In this document: positions 37,030 to 49,300 of the stretch, in pieces
Layout: every line of letters begins with the position of its first letter
Numbering within the stretch: position 1 is the stretch's first letter
Origin: Nephromyces sp. MM_2019
Lineage: Eukaryota > Apicomplexa > Aconoidasida > Nephromycida
Direction of reading: 5' to 3'
Assembly (NCBI GenBank): GCA_015657535.1
Contig: JADHZB010000028.1
Span: 1-56,404 of the forward strand
DNA: 56,404 nt
Position numbers and translations under genes: made by a program
Notes under the pieces: model-generated
The model's database searches: none
What the model was told of the DNA's origin: nothing
The model's input: the letters and a program-made list of their open reading frames with translations, nothing else

Positions 37030-40000
37030 ATGGAAAGATTAACAAATTTCCGAAATGAGTTAAGTGATGTAAAGCCATGTAAAAAGTCCTTTGAGGTGAA
37101 TTTGCTGTGTCGCCATTTTGGATAATTATATTTGAATTATTGTTGTAATTCAAAATTTACTTAATTATTAGTTTATTAAACTTAATTGAAATAGTTTAAA
37201 TACAAATTATTTTTCAGAAAAAATGTGCTCAAGCTTTCCATTCGATGAGCTCAAAGTTAGAAACATCCTTAAAAATACTGTCTGTATACAAAAAGGATAA
37301 TTCAAACTCATGTGTCAAAAGTGATAAAACTAGCACCAATAGTGAGGTAATGAAATGATAATTATTCAAATATAAGATACACCTCCATTAAACTAATTCT
37401 TACTAAAGATGATAGCTGGAAACTTTCTACAAGAAAATGCTGGAGCAAAAGATTATGATAAATCTAACATTGATTTACTATTGATGTATGAGAAAATTAG
37501 AAATAAAAATGAGTCACTCACATCTCAAAATCAGCAAAAGTTTGACTATGTTTACTTGACACCGGCTGGGTTTGATGTAGTTGAAGAACGGAATAAAAGG
37601 CAATTAGAGGTACCAAAAATGTTACTTAAGGCACCGGAAATTAATTTAAGAATGGTCCCAGAGAAGGTTGTTAAAGAGGAGTATAATAATTTAAAAAATG
37701 ATATTAGAAAGGTATATAAAAAAAGCTTTAAATCACACCGGAGCAAAAGTTTTTTAGCACCAGCTGATAAATTGGAAGTCAGTTCAAAAAGTAACCCAAA
37801 ATTAAAGATGGATATTGCACATATACCAGTTACAAGAAGAAGCGTGCCTAACAGTTTTAGAGGTGTTTCATATAATGATGATGAAGTGATAAAAATTGAA
37901 CAAAATTATCTTTTGGATTATCACCATCAAAGAATTGATAAAAATTCCGTTCAAGATATGATATCTGAGTCATTTTATAGTGATAAGAACTCGATTAAAA
38001 AAATAGAAGCCTCGCATAGTAAAATAAACGAAGTGTTGTCTGCTCTCCTGGATGAGCGTTAGTATTTAATTTAACTATAAATGTGCATTTGATGTACATA
38101 ATGGCTTTCAACTTTTCATATCATCTTCAGCCATGCTCCCTGGTAGCCCTAAATCAAAAGTTGAGGTAATTTCACTTTATTTGTTAAAAATTAAATTGAT
38201 AACACAATTAATATTTTTTGCTTTGACGCTGCAGTCAACTGAAGTTAAAATGTTACCAGACTTAAATGAGGATGTAGAAAAAGAGTTGCCTCCTAATTCA
38301 AGTAAAATTTCACTCTAATTTCTTTATTAGACGCAATTGTTAAACTTTATAAATTTATTCTAACCAGTTCAAGCCGATAGGATAGAAATTACCCTTCCTA
38401 AGAAGATTTCTGGTGGGATTGTATCTATTCAGAAAATTGATCAAATTGAAGACGATGATATTTTGAAAGATTTTAAGCCATCTAAAAGTGAAGTAACACA
38501 GTCAACACAAACCGAATCTAATTTACTAGAAATACCCAAAAAACAAAACGTAATTCTTATTGCTAGCCTAACGTGGTGCAAAATAATTTGATATAAAAAC
38601 AATTTACATTGGCATATTTAAAATAAATCCATTTCAAAAGGCTACTTTTTTTTATTCTTTAGAGGTCAGAGAATCATGAAAAGAGAGAAAATTTGATTAG
38701 AAAAAAATCAATTTACATTAAAGAATCGGATATACCCGTATCATCATCATGTTCAACAAGTCAAAGTGAAGATAATGAATTTAATTTAAGTGAACTTCAA
38801 GTACAGTACAGAACCGAACCACCAAATGAAAATAATCTTTACATTGATACCTCTTTAAATCAAGGTAGATCAATAAATTAAAAGTGACTTAACCAACAAC
38901 GGGAAGTATCTGTTTTACTGAAATTTGCTATTAGAGCCTAAAAACGAAGAGGAATACAATGATAATGAGCCTCACCCTTGGCTTAAAAAGAATGTACTGA
39001 AAAAAATAAAATTTACTCCCGATGGTTTTATTAGCTCAATACCTAATGATATAAACCCAAGAGATTCTATCCATGATTTCTGGAAAGGTTTGCATAAAGG
39101 GAACTATAAAGGAAAAGTTCAAAAGAACTTAGACTTCCCTAAAAAGTTGTGGATACTCCCTGAAAAACTAGAGAAAATTGATGAAACTTGTGGCTCAGAA
39201 AGTGGATCAGAGTATCAGGGCACAAGTCCCATAAAACATCTTTACCCTACATTGAAAAAAACTGCTAATTCGTTGAGTAAAAATTGGAATTTAGAAATTT
39301 TTTCTAAAATTCGTAGTAATGGCCTTTGCCGTGCGGGGAAACTGAAATCTATATACTACGATAGACAAATTTTCAGTCAAGATTATCTTAAACATAAAAG
39401 GAGTGTGATAAGGAAGTAAGATTGCAATAACCTTTTGCAACATTATTAAGAGATTATACTATGTTTCACTTCAGTATGGATCAAAGTGGCTACCCATCAA
39501 ATAGCTTAAGTAGTAATTTAAGTGACTTTAAAAGACCTTTTAGAATAAATCCTACAGTGCGAGGTGGCAAATGGTATACAAATTTACAACACAAAGCTCT
39601 ACCTAAAATTAATGTAAGATCTTCTAGCAATGGATCTAATGAAAGTGGTTTTACTCAACACTTTAATTTCGAGAGTCGCCCCCAACATACACAAAGTAGA
39701 GAAAGAGAAATGGTAAATAAGAGCAAAGAAAACCAAATATTTGTAGGGTTATTAGGAACTGACATTAAAACCCCTTCAAACCCTAAAAGACTCGAGTCAA
39801 ATACCCAGATCAAAAAACTTTTAAGATCTGGTATTGGCAATAAACCTGAATCACTGCCAAACGACGTCAGAGTTAGTAGTTTTTCACTCAGAAATTGCAT
39901 AATAAGCCTTTTTTTAATTCAAATTTAAAAATTGTTTTAAAAGCATGCGTAAATGTACAGCTTTACTGTTGAAATAATTTTCAAAAAGTTTTATGACCAC

Positions 40001-40371
40001 AAAATATAATACTACGAGACTTTTTTTAACATAATCAGAACGATATAAAAGCTTCACTTGTCATTAACAATAATTTCAAGAATTATAACGACGATGATGA
40101 GGTAGTACTTTCAGATACAGAACAGCACCCCTACTCTAAAGGTGAAAATTAAGAATCTTAAGCAGGATTTCTATCACTCTTTGAAAATGTTTACTAATTA
40201 GGCTTTAAAGCAGACTTTAATCAATTTGTAAGCGATCATAAACTTACATCGAACCTGTTTCGAGTCCATCCTAGAATAATCAGACCAGGAAAAAGTGAGC
40301 TTGTAAGAAAAAATAATTTTTTAAGAAAAAGATCTGGAATCGGTGGTGGGGACTATGCCAAGCTTAGGTAA
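37030..40371 (+). CDS. Uncharacterised 826-aa protein, 11 exons
   Basis: Exons 37030-37095, 37218-37346, 37409-38057, 38131-38165, 38235-38301, 38368-38549, 38663-38864, 38935-39415, 39475-39871, 40039-40141, 40202-40371 (TAA) join in frame; total 2481 nt. Mostly hydrophilic, Ser/Lys/Asn-rich, without membrane segments. Better-ordered stretches are FDYVYLTPAGFDVVEERNKR, LEVPKMLLKAPEINLRMVPE, PRDSIHDFWKGLHKGNYKG and the basic C-terminal region VHPRIIRPGKSELVRKNN. The proportion of charged and polar residues suggests a scaffold or nucleic-acid-associated protein. I recognise no family, and give no function. The exon joins are supported only by frame and splice sites; the shortest exon (35 nt) is the weakest. 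Confidence 0.7.
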
Positions 40372-41642
40372 ACCTGAGAATGAAAACTTTATCTTATAAT
40401 TCGCAAAAATTTAACTTTTAAGCTATAAGCTTCCAAAACAATTTAGAACTCCTTAATATTGATTTTCATGACCTCATCAAAGGAGTTTTGATAAATAGCT
40501 AAGATTAATTAAAAATTTAGGGTACTTTCTCTTCTTTTTTAAACTATTAACTCAACTTACTTGCAATTCTATAGCGTTACACCTAAGGTTATTTATATTT
40601 ATCTTTTGTCCTCTTTGATGTATAATTTCTTGTATACCAAGGTTTAATAACTTGTAAAACTCGAATTTAATTTTTCTAAGTGCAAATTGTATATGTTAGA
40701 ATATTGAACCTAATTAAAGCTCAACAACAAGTTATAGAAAAACTCAGTTTTAGACTCAGCTCTTTACTCTCAGTTCTTTAAAACGCTTCATGGGTGATTA
40801 AGTAAAGATGTTACTTAAATTTTTATTAGCCAACTTTAATTTCTATTATCCCAAGCTAAAAAGAGCTTTATAACTAATGCTGATTTGTCAATATATAATT
40901 CAAAATATTATTTTTTAGTAGCTTGGTCAAATCATAGGAGGGATAGAAACAAGACAAACAAGCTTAAACTAATTTTCTCAAATGTAAACTAAATGCAAGG
41001 CAATAGATTGCTCTATTGCCTAGTATAAAATTGAATTTAGTCAGTAAATTTTTTTTTATTACTAGCAATTTCAATCTTCTTAGCTTTAGCTTTCGATAAT
41101 TTAAAACTGCATAATTAAATCAGCATAAATAGTTCCTAAGCTTGCATTTAAACAAGCCTCCAACAAATTATTGCTACACCAGCTATCTAGTAATGAATGG
41201 ATGAACAAGAAACTTGAAGCTATAATTAAATAAACCATACAATGCTTGATGATGAGTCTGTTGCCTATTTTTAGCAACAGTTAATTGCTTTAACTTAATT
41301 TTAGTTTTAAGTTTTAACCATTAAGCTGATCTCTTGATACAATATTATTCAAACATAGTAGAAACAATATTAGCTCAATATCTTAAGCTCTTTGGATTAA
41401 TTGTCTGGTAGTTAATTACTGAATCCACGATATCCTTAATTTTTGAAATCAAATATTTCGAGCATACCAATTTTTGAAGGTTAATAACTCAATTACCCTC
41501 CAATTAATTTACCTTGTATATTCCTTAAAATCAATTTATTTAATCCTCATTTTCATAGGAAACATCGTCTTTTTGCTAAGAATCTTCATTTAAAAGATTC
41601 ACCAATAAAACGATAATTCCATATGAAATAAAATCAAATATA
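40372..41642. other. Intergenic spacer, about 1.3 kb
   Basis: Stop-dense in all frames. I looked for small spliced genes on both strands and found none. No strong repeats. Confidence 0.4.
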
Positions 41643-43401
41643 ATGGCCAAGAGATATTCACCCAATAGTCGAAGAGACTCAGAGGTCTCGTCTTCATCAC
41701 CACGACGAACAGAAAATATAAAACCCAGAAACATGATTAGAAAGTATCCTCATAGATCAAGATCAAATACAGGTGCACGTAGATCTCCTTCCCCTGTTCA
41801 AAAATCTACCCGTGGTACCTTGAGAAACCGTTACAGGAGGTCACCGTCACAGAGATCATACACACCAGGTAATCTAACACATATATATATTGTAAACTGC
41901 CTAAATATAAGAACATACACCAATTTAAATTACCTCAACATATCACTTTCATTCGACTTTTATTGCTAGTCATTTTGAAATCATTGATAAAAAGCTTATG
42001 CTTCTATGCATCTAATTTTGATTTACAAGATTACTATTCTAAGAATACAACAAACAAAAGGAGACCCTCCCCTAGTGACTTCAGGGGTAGAACAGATCCT
42101 AAATTTTCACATTATCTCACTAGAGCCACTTTCGAACGTGAGAGGCGTGAACGTGATAGAAGAAGCCCACTGAATAGGTATAATTCCCCATATAAAAGGT
42201 ACAGAAATTATGATAGTAGGAAAAAGGACTCACAAATGCCAGAGGAAAATAAAAGACCACAAGAATCTAAGAATCCAGATGGATCTGAAGCCATAAATCC
42301 ACCTTCTAAAACCACAAAGTATAACTGTAATCAATATCATATGATTACAACATATTTTACCATTATTTATTTGGTTTTAACTTCAATATTTTTCTTATAA
42401 CATATTATTTACAGTGATATTGTATCAGAAAAGGGGCCGGCTAGGTTTGTTGGACCTAACCAGTTAGCTACTTTGAATACCAAAACTGAAACTAAGAATG
42501 GCGGAACTGAAAGCTTCAATGAAATAAATACCTCAAATAATCACAATTATAAATTTGTACAGAATAGAGATAAAAGGAACAACCGCAATCTAGGCAACAG
42601 ACAAGGTAAAAACAAATTGAAACCTGATTAAATATGTATAAATGGCAAAATCTTAATTGTATTAAAACTCCTCTCAACGATTAAAAAAGAAAATCATTAT
42701 CCTTTCTCTATTGGTAATTTTAGGTGCATGGAAAAGACCCTTTAACCAAAACACAGTCGATCGAACTTCTACTTCACCATTTTTACTACGTGTATTTTTA
42801 AAAATTAAAGGTGAACATAATTTGAGTGATTTCGCGGTAAGGTCTAAAGAACCTATTGAGGATGAGCTGCAGCTTTATTTCTGGATGGATACTACTCTGA
42901 GAGAATTAGTCGATTTAGTTAAAGATGTATCACTCGAATCAAGAAACCGAAACTCTTATTGGAAATTCAGAGTAATTTATCAAGGTATTCTCCCTTTTAT
43001 ATGAAAAGTGCTTAAAAAGCTTCAATTTTTTTTTACATTGACGTGTTAGATAACAAATTATTGATATTTGAATATTCCAGACAAACAAGGAAAGACTGCA
43101 ATGAACGAAGTTGGCACTATCCATAGTACACGAATCGATCCTTCGATTGACAATAAAACATTAGAGCAAATAAAATTTCAAATTGGTGATTACATAGATA
43201 TTTCAATAAACCCTGGTAAACGACAAATGGAGCTTATGAACGAAAAAGTTGAACAAAACGACGCACAGATACCAAAGTATTTAAAATTATATATATTAAG
43301 CCAAATCTTTACATACTTCAAACCCATGTATTAACTATTGCAGGCCTTCTGAAGATATTGAAAATTCATTACAAGATCAAAACAAGTTAATTCATATATA
43401 A
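41643..43401 (+). CDS. SAP18: SAP18 with long RS-rich N-terminal extension
   Basis: Exons 41643-41868, 42030-42318, 42415-42605, 42724-42984, 43081-43276 and 43344-43401 (TAA) join in frame to 406 aa. The first 160 residues are Arg/Ser/Pro-rich (RRSPSPVQKS, RRDRRSPLNRY), like an SR splicing factor. The SAP18 fold starts at WKRPFNQNTVDRTSTSPFLL. Signature pieces are RVFLKIKGEHNLSDF, LQLYFWMDTTLRELVDLVKD and NEVGTIHSTRIDP, ending with GDYIDISINPGK. SAP18 binds RNPS1 and Acinus in the ASAP/PSAP complexes of the exon junction and also joins Sin3-HDAC. Animal SAP18 is about 150 aa, so this protein is more than twice the usual length. The RS part may give directly what partners otherwise provide. 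Nuclear location expected. Confidence 0.88.
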
Positions 43402-43682
43402 TGAACAGCAGTATCTTGAATTATTTTCCTCATTCAAAATTTTTAAAACTTTGAATTAATGCTTCGAATATAATTTTTAAGACATATTAATGAATTCTTT
43501 ATCCTCTTAGTTCAAATTGAAATAAATTATTATAAATTAAGTATTTTAAGACGTATCTGTCACGAAATTAGGTTTTTGTTCTAAAATCAATGTAAAAAAA
43601 TATAAGATTAGATGTTTAAGTACAAACTAATCAATTTTATGACAATTGAAGTGAAAAACAATATAAGTTTAGAGGTCTGAGT

Positions 43683-44187
43683 TTAAAAACCAAGTTTATG
43701 TCTCCTCCAGTGCCTCTGTTTGAAGTTTGATCGAAATCTGATTTTTTGTTTATGGTATAGATAACATTTGGGTGAAATGGTTATACTAATGTTAAATAAG
43801 TTAGGATTAGATTTAGATTATCTTGATTGTAGTAGTTATTGAAGTTAAGCTTACTTGTGCTTGTTGCCAGTTTTCAATCTCATCCAATAAGGTGCCCTTT
43901 GATTTTGCTTGAGCTTCTTGCTCAAATGCTTTTTCATAGTCAAAGTTTTGATGGCTCCCTGATAATATCGAGGTGGAATGAATATGTTGATAAGTAGAAA
44001 GTTATATGTATATATATATTAAATCGTTTCATATGTATTCACTGAAAGGTTAGGCATGAAGAAGCCCATTGGCTCATTTTGGTTTCATGAAACCATAATT
44101 GTGTATACAGATTAATAAGCTATATATATGCTTATGTTTCAAAGAGGCATTGATTTAGTATTGTGTAATAGGGAAGAATCTTACCAT
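43683..44187 (-). CDS. RPL39: 60S ribosomal protein eL39, three exons
   Basis: Minus-strand exons 44187-44185 (only the ATG), 43958-43855 and 43737-43683 (TAA). Joined: 162 nt, 53 aa. The product begins MGAIKTLTMKKHLSKK and continues KQNQRAPYWMRLKTGNK; the end reads QRHWRRHKLGF. This matches eL39 (family pattern K-x-x-KQNR-x-x-P-x-W-x-R-x-KTGN, RHWRRTKLG). It is a tiny basic protein at the nascent-chain exit tunnel. The spacing between KTGNK and RHWRR is two residues longer than in typical eL39. An intron right after the start codon is known in eL39 genes of other eukaryotes. The leader upstream of 44187 is pyrimidine-rich, as in ribosomal-protein mRNAs. The gene is too short and split for ORF detection. 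Confidence 0.93.
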
Positions 44188-44336
44188 TTTCTTTGAGTTA
44201 GAGGGAATAATAACACGAAGAGAATTAAAAGAAGAAGGTAATTGTTGCAAGAATAAGAAATAATAATTTTAGATTTTAAAAGATGAAGAAATTGTATCTT
44301 TAACAATATAAATTTGATTCGCCAGGTGTATCATGG

Positions 44337-44579
44337 CTATGTGTTAATGGGATAGGATTTTTTCTTCTTCTTTTGTTGGGAAGCTTTAAAATCATTAAGT
44401 AGGCTCTCAAGCTTCACTGATCACACTAGTTTCATTTTTGGATTTCAAGTAATTTTGAGGATATTTAGCTTTATGAGATAATTTAGGGGTGATTGGTTAA
44501 TACTACAAATTCTAATTGAAATTGTTAAGCTTACACTTATTCTAGTTTTATTAGCGTTGGTGTTTTTGTTCTGGCTTCA
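44337..44579 (-). CDS. Possible small basic protein, last two exons only
   Basis: On the minus strand, an exon 44416-44337 (TAG) reads MKLESLLNDFKASQQKKKKK at its start when joined to 44537. The upstream piece (about 44576-44537) reads SQNKNTNANKTRI before a GTGTAAG donor, with an intron of 120 nt. Splice signals and frame agree, and the Lys-rich end looks like a real protein terminus. I could not find earlier exons or a start codon. It sits in the same orientation just upstream of eL39. It may instead be chance; no family recognised. Confidence 0.35.
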
Positions 44580-45081
44580 TAGTCCTTAACATACGCTTGT
44601 GTAGACTGCGTAGCAATTCATAAGCTTTTAATCCTCACATCACACAAGTAAAGATCAAGTGACACTTGTGTATTTATAATCAATCAATCACACTCAATGT
44701 TCAATTTGAATTGGGTGGGCAAAACTTCTTCAGGGTATTTATTCAATGTTACACAAAATCACTAAGCAGTAAATTTAAAATTTACTACTTAAAAAGTTAT
44801 TTTTCTTTTGCCTAGGTGTAGGTAGTTATGACACTAGCAAGTTATTTATACATTAGTGTGATGACATCCTATTCTCGCAGAAGAAATGTTTTAAGGCGAC
44901 TCAATTCAAACGGTAAAGGGGTGATTAACACCTATATAAATTACTGAAAGAAAATGAAATCTAAAGCAATATTTTTCTAATGAAATACTTTCAAAGTCTA
45001 AAGCAATATTTTTCTAATGAAATACTTTCAAAGACTCGTATTTTAATCCCAAAATAGTAAAGTGACATATTTTGTTCGAGC
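44580..45081. other. Spacer upstream of sugar-transferase gene
   Basis: AT-rich. Near 44641-44672 an inverted pair (ACACAAGT ... ACTTGTGT) could form a hairpin. The 37-bp tandem duplication at 44960-45033 is listed separately. No coding evidence on the plus strand. Confidence 0.4.
44960..45033. repeat. Exact 37-bp tandem duplication
   Basis: The unit beginning TCTAAAGCAATATTTTTCTA and ending TACTTTCAAAG occurs at 44960-44996 and again, identical, at 44997-45033. It ends 48 nt before the ATG of the sugar-transferase gene, so it lies in its promoter or 5' UTR. Identity of both copies suggests a recent event. Confidence 0.9.
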
Positions 45082-46305
45082 ATGTTGGTTGTTAATGAAA
45101 GTTACGAATCATTAGAGGGGGTAAGCTGGGAAAAATGGAATGAAAATGATAAAAATTGGCACCAAATATTACATAAAAATTGGACAAATATGTTAAAACT
45201 TAATAAAAAGCGTAAACCTAAGACAAAAAGCATCCCTGAAATCTTACATCAAATATGGGTTGGAAACAAGTCTTTGCCGGAGCAATGTAAGGAAATGATA
45301 GGGTCTTGGAGATTGGAAAATCCTAATTATGACTATATCCTATGGACTGATGAGGATATAAATTTGGTTGACTTCAGAAACCACGAAATGATAATGCAAG
45401 CTGTGAATCCTGGTCAAAAGTCAGATATCATTAGGCTTGAATTGATATTAGAGCATGGAGGTAGTAAATTATTCAAACAATTCTGCGAAGTAGAACTTAA
45501 ATAATAATTTTGTAATATCATTATATTCAATTAATAGGAATTTATGCTGACATCGACTTTGAATGCCTAAAATCATTTAATAACATACTACAGAACAGTG
45601 AATTCTTTGCTGGATTGGCAAATACTGGCAATTTCGAAATCGGAAACGCACTATTTGGTAGCATACCTGGTATTTTGATGCATAACTTGCATCAATAACA
45701 TTTTTAAATCATTTAATTTTATAAAATTGAAAGGCCACCCTCTAATGGAGGCATTATGTAAAAACATATCAAAATCCTATTATAATCAAGAAAGTCAAGC
45801 TAACAAACTTGCTTTGCAAGCTTGTCAGATTTTAAATTCGCATGGGTAGAGTATACAAAACCAATTAGCTAATTTTTTAACTTTAACTAAAATTTTACAA
45901 ATTTCCTTAGATATGTGCGTATGAATATTAAGCCTGAGTATCAAATTATTCAAACGACAGGTAAATGAAATTCATTAATTCAAATTTAAGCAACTGTACT
46001 TAGTGATGCTCAATTAAAGCCTTTTATTCTGTTAACAATTTTACAAGGACCAGCATACTTTACGCGAACTCTAATGAATTTATTTACTGAAAAGGATTAT
46101 TTAGGTAGTACTATTTTCCCAACAAGATACTTTTATCCTCTACCAAATAAGTTTAGGAATTTATCAAAAACTCAAAAGGTAAGCTCAAATTCTTCAATTC
46201 TAACGTAAGCTAAAGTTAATATCATTTTGTTACTTGTACCAGAATTTTTATATTAATAGTGAGGACTCTTATGCAATGCATCATTGGATGAGAACCTGGG
46301 TATGA
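45082..46305 (+). CDS. DXD-motif glycosyltransferase (Och1/GT32-like)
   Basis: Exons 45082-45460, 45538-45669, 45734-45845, 45911-45960, 46048-46178 and 46243-46305 (TGA) join in frame to 288 aa. Family marks in order: IPEILHQIWVGNKSLPEQ, WRLENPNYDYILWTDED, SDIIRLELILEHGG, then GIYADIDFECLK with the DXD metal/nucleotide-sugar site, NALFGSIPGHPLM, GPAYFTRT and the C-terminal MHHW-x-x-x-W. These match the glycosyltransferase sugar-binding DXD group, which includes Och1 and inositol-phosphoceramide mannosyltransferases. The sugar and acceptor cannot be read. No signal peptide or membrane anchor is visible at the N-terminus (MLVVNESYESLEG), unusual for a Golgi enzyme; an upstream exon may be missing, or the enzyme may act in the cytosol. 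Its 3' end overlaps the neighbouring minus-strand gene by 25 bp. Confidence 0.85.
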
Positions 46306-49300
46306 ATTATTGACTCCTCAGTGGATGACCTTGAGTCGTTTAGTGAGCAGATTGTTTTCGGTTCTATTTGACCATGATTGCTTTTTGCATCTAGCAAAAC
46401 TTTCAAATTATATCTTTTAGTTCCATTTCCTAATAGTAAAAAGATAAGTGACTTATTATATTGTAATAATATAAAACTTACCACCACTTTTCAAAAATTC
46501 CATCGAATAATTGATGGGGTTCATCTCTAACAAAACTCGATGGTTTTTTTTCAATATAGACAAGTATTTTTGATAAAGTAGGCCCAAGTCTAAAGCTTGT
46601 TCTGAAATATATTTCCTCTCTAATTCTTGCAAATTGAAACAATAACTCCGATCTTCAACAGCTCTATATTGCCCTGTTTGTGTATATTTAGTCAATTTAA
46701 GTCGAGTAAAATAGTTATCTTTCATTTTACTTCTAATTTCTTCACTCGAATTCAAACTGATTTCTGAAGCTTCGCTAAGTGCTGCTTTACGTAGCTTGGG
46801 ACATTTTTCGAAGCTTCATAAATCTATGTGTTGTAGTATTTTTTATATACTTACCTTTTCCAGATCCGTATTTGATATGTTTTTGATAAAACTCAGCGTA
46901 TTTATTAACTCTGAGTTAACTATTTTTGCAATGGATTTTGTTGGCCTCATACTCTGAACTTCATATGAGCTGGTAAATCATTTGTTGAAAAGTATTTTCA
47001 TATTACATACCAAATATAAGGATGTTTGCTGAAGAATTACTCATGTAGCATTTGGCACCAACAATGTAACCCAACTTTATGTAATAAAATCCATATAATC
47101 TATGGGTTGTATGAATCCTTCCTCACTTGGTATTTAGTTCTTATGTTGTTATATATGTTTGTGTTAATAATCTTCCCAAGCACTTTGAGATATACTCTAT
47201 CCTCAATTGTCGGAATACCTATGAATGTAACTAGAAATTTCTTAAATTTGCTACCACAAATACTAACCCCATTGATAATTTACAAGAGTGACTCTAGTTT
47301 TATCACCGTTTAAGGTATTGAATATATTTACATTAAGAGGGCTTAATATGTCTAAGGCTTTGTTTTGTGCTCTAAAGCTTATTTTAGGAGAATCAAATGT
47401 GACCAATTCAAAAAAATGATCCACAAATTTGCTTGCTTTTTCTTCCGATTTTATACCTGACAAGTAAATCTCCCAGTCAGCCTTTTGAAAATTTTGTTAT
47501 ATTTTGATAAAATTTTAACAATAGGGGTACCCTTTTAATTATATTAAAGGTCCTTGTTAGATTTTCTGATGCCTCTTTAAAACTTTTTTCGAGCTCGTCA
47601 ATAATTTTATCCCTATGATAACTCCCACTGTTAATAAGTGAGCTCAAGAATTCAAAAGCATGTGTAATAGCAGGGTCTATAAGTGTTAGAAAAATTGTTT
47701 CTAAAAGAAATAAGAAAAAATATTACTTTCGTTATAATCTCTAAGCTCTTCGATAAATTCTTTCCTAACTCTTTTTATATTTCGGGCGTTATTTATCTTG
47801 CTGTCATCGAAATTACGGCTAAAATCGCGAAAAAGACTTTGCAATTGGTATGAATCCAATGCTTCCATTTTTTATTTTAGATTTATTTTGACTCATTTCT
47901 TCTAGAATTTACCTAGAAAAGTTAACTTAAACTGGTCATCTTCAAAGCTTAAGTTATATGTTGCACCAGACATCTTATTCAACATTATTTATCTCTATTA
48001 TAATAGCATTTCTATAATAAATTATATACCTCAAAATCAGCTAAAGTTTCTTGGCTGATGTAGTTGAGTAGCTTACAAAAGAGTTGAGCATATGCGTAAA
48101 TGTTTGAGTTAAACTTCTTTTCTGAAATTCTTCCTAATAATATCATATTAATAGGTCTCAACTTGAAGTTTGATGACCCTAAAACATCAATCTGATTTGA
48201 GATTACTTTATCTAATGACTATAATGTTACCATTCCACCAAAACTCTTTTCCTGCTTTTGTTTGTTTTCTTTCAGGTGGTATGTTACTACTCAAAACATT
48301 TGCATTGTATATATCTATTGATCGTGCTCGAAATTTTGGGAAGGGGGGATAATTAGGCCACTTTTCGAGTGAATGGATTTCATTAGGAAGAATCAAGCTT
48401 TGACCTTTAAGATCAGAAACTTTATGAAGTACACCATAAAATGGATCTTTAGTCCATTCAAGATAATTATCGGTGTTTATTCGAGGATCCACCAAAGCGA
48501 TTATACAATTCTCAAATTTAAGATTTTTTGCGTGCTCTCTAATTACACGAGAACTTCGCTTTAGGTAAATTTCATTCGCAGCCAATACTGAAAAGAGTTA
48601 ATTTATTTAGAGTATTATCAATGAAATGATTTACCATGATCAGGATTAAAAAGCAATAAATTTTTGCTTAGTTTTGCAGCGTCATCCATTATAGAGTCAC
48701 CTGGTTCCATAAATTTGAAAATTATGTCACTGTTAATCTCCTATGAATAACTTGTTAGGATCTAACTTGAATCCGTTTATTTACATTTTACCATGTTGAA
48801 AATATAATCCTTCGATATCAGTCCAGGTAGCCTAGAATTAATAACTTAGTCTGAAGATCCTATTACATTGATAGAAATTACCTCTTGATATAATTGAAGT
48901 ATGAATGTATTACGAGTTTATAGTTTTCAAGTCCATGGGGACTTAAAGTTACTGTTATTAAAATGATTTATTGCTGATAAGCTTAATAGTTATCTAACTT
49001 TTTGTAATCATGAGTGAAGTGGTCTCATAGTCTTCAAATCTAGTTTCAATAGATTTGATGAGATTTTTACTTTTTAAAATAGAAAGTAATGAGTTATGTC
49101 CTTTATAGTCGATTAATTGTTTAATTGTAATTTGTGGCATGTATTCGTATAGTCGAAGCATTGGTGTCAATTTGAAAGTAAACCATAGTGATGGTATGTT
49201 CGATTCAGGTTTTATATGAATAAACTTTTTCAAGTTATTATTATCAAAAGGTAGTTTTTTATGCGAATCTAAGTCTTTTCTTATCGGTGGAAGCTGTGGA

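Noticed and set aside
47026..47313. 95-codon plus-strand ORF rich in Leu/Ile/Tyr inside the insulinase gene
   Set aside because: It is antisense to insulinase coding exons; its membrane-like look comes from reading Lys/Asn-rich sequence backwards.
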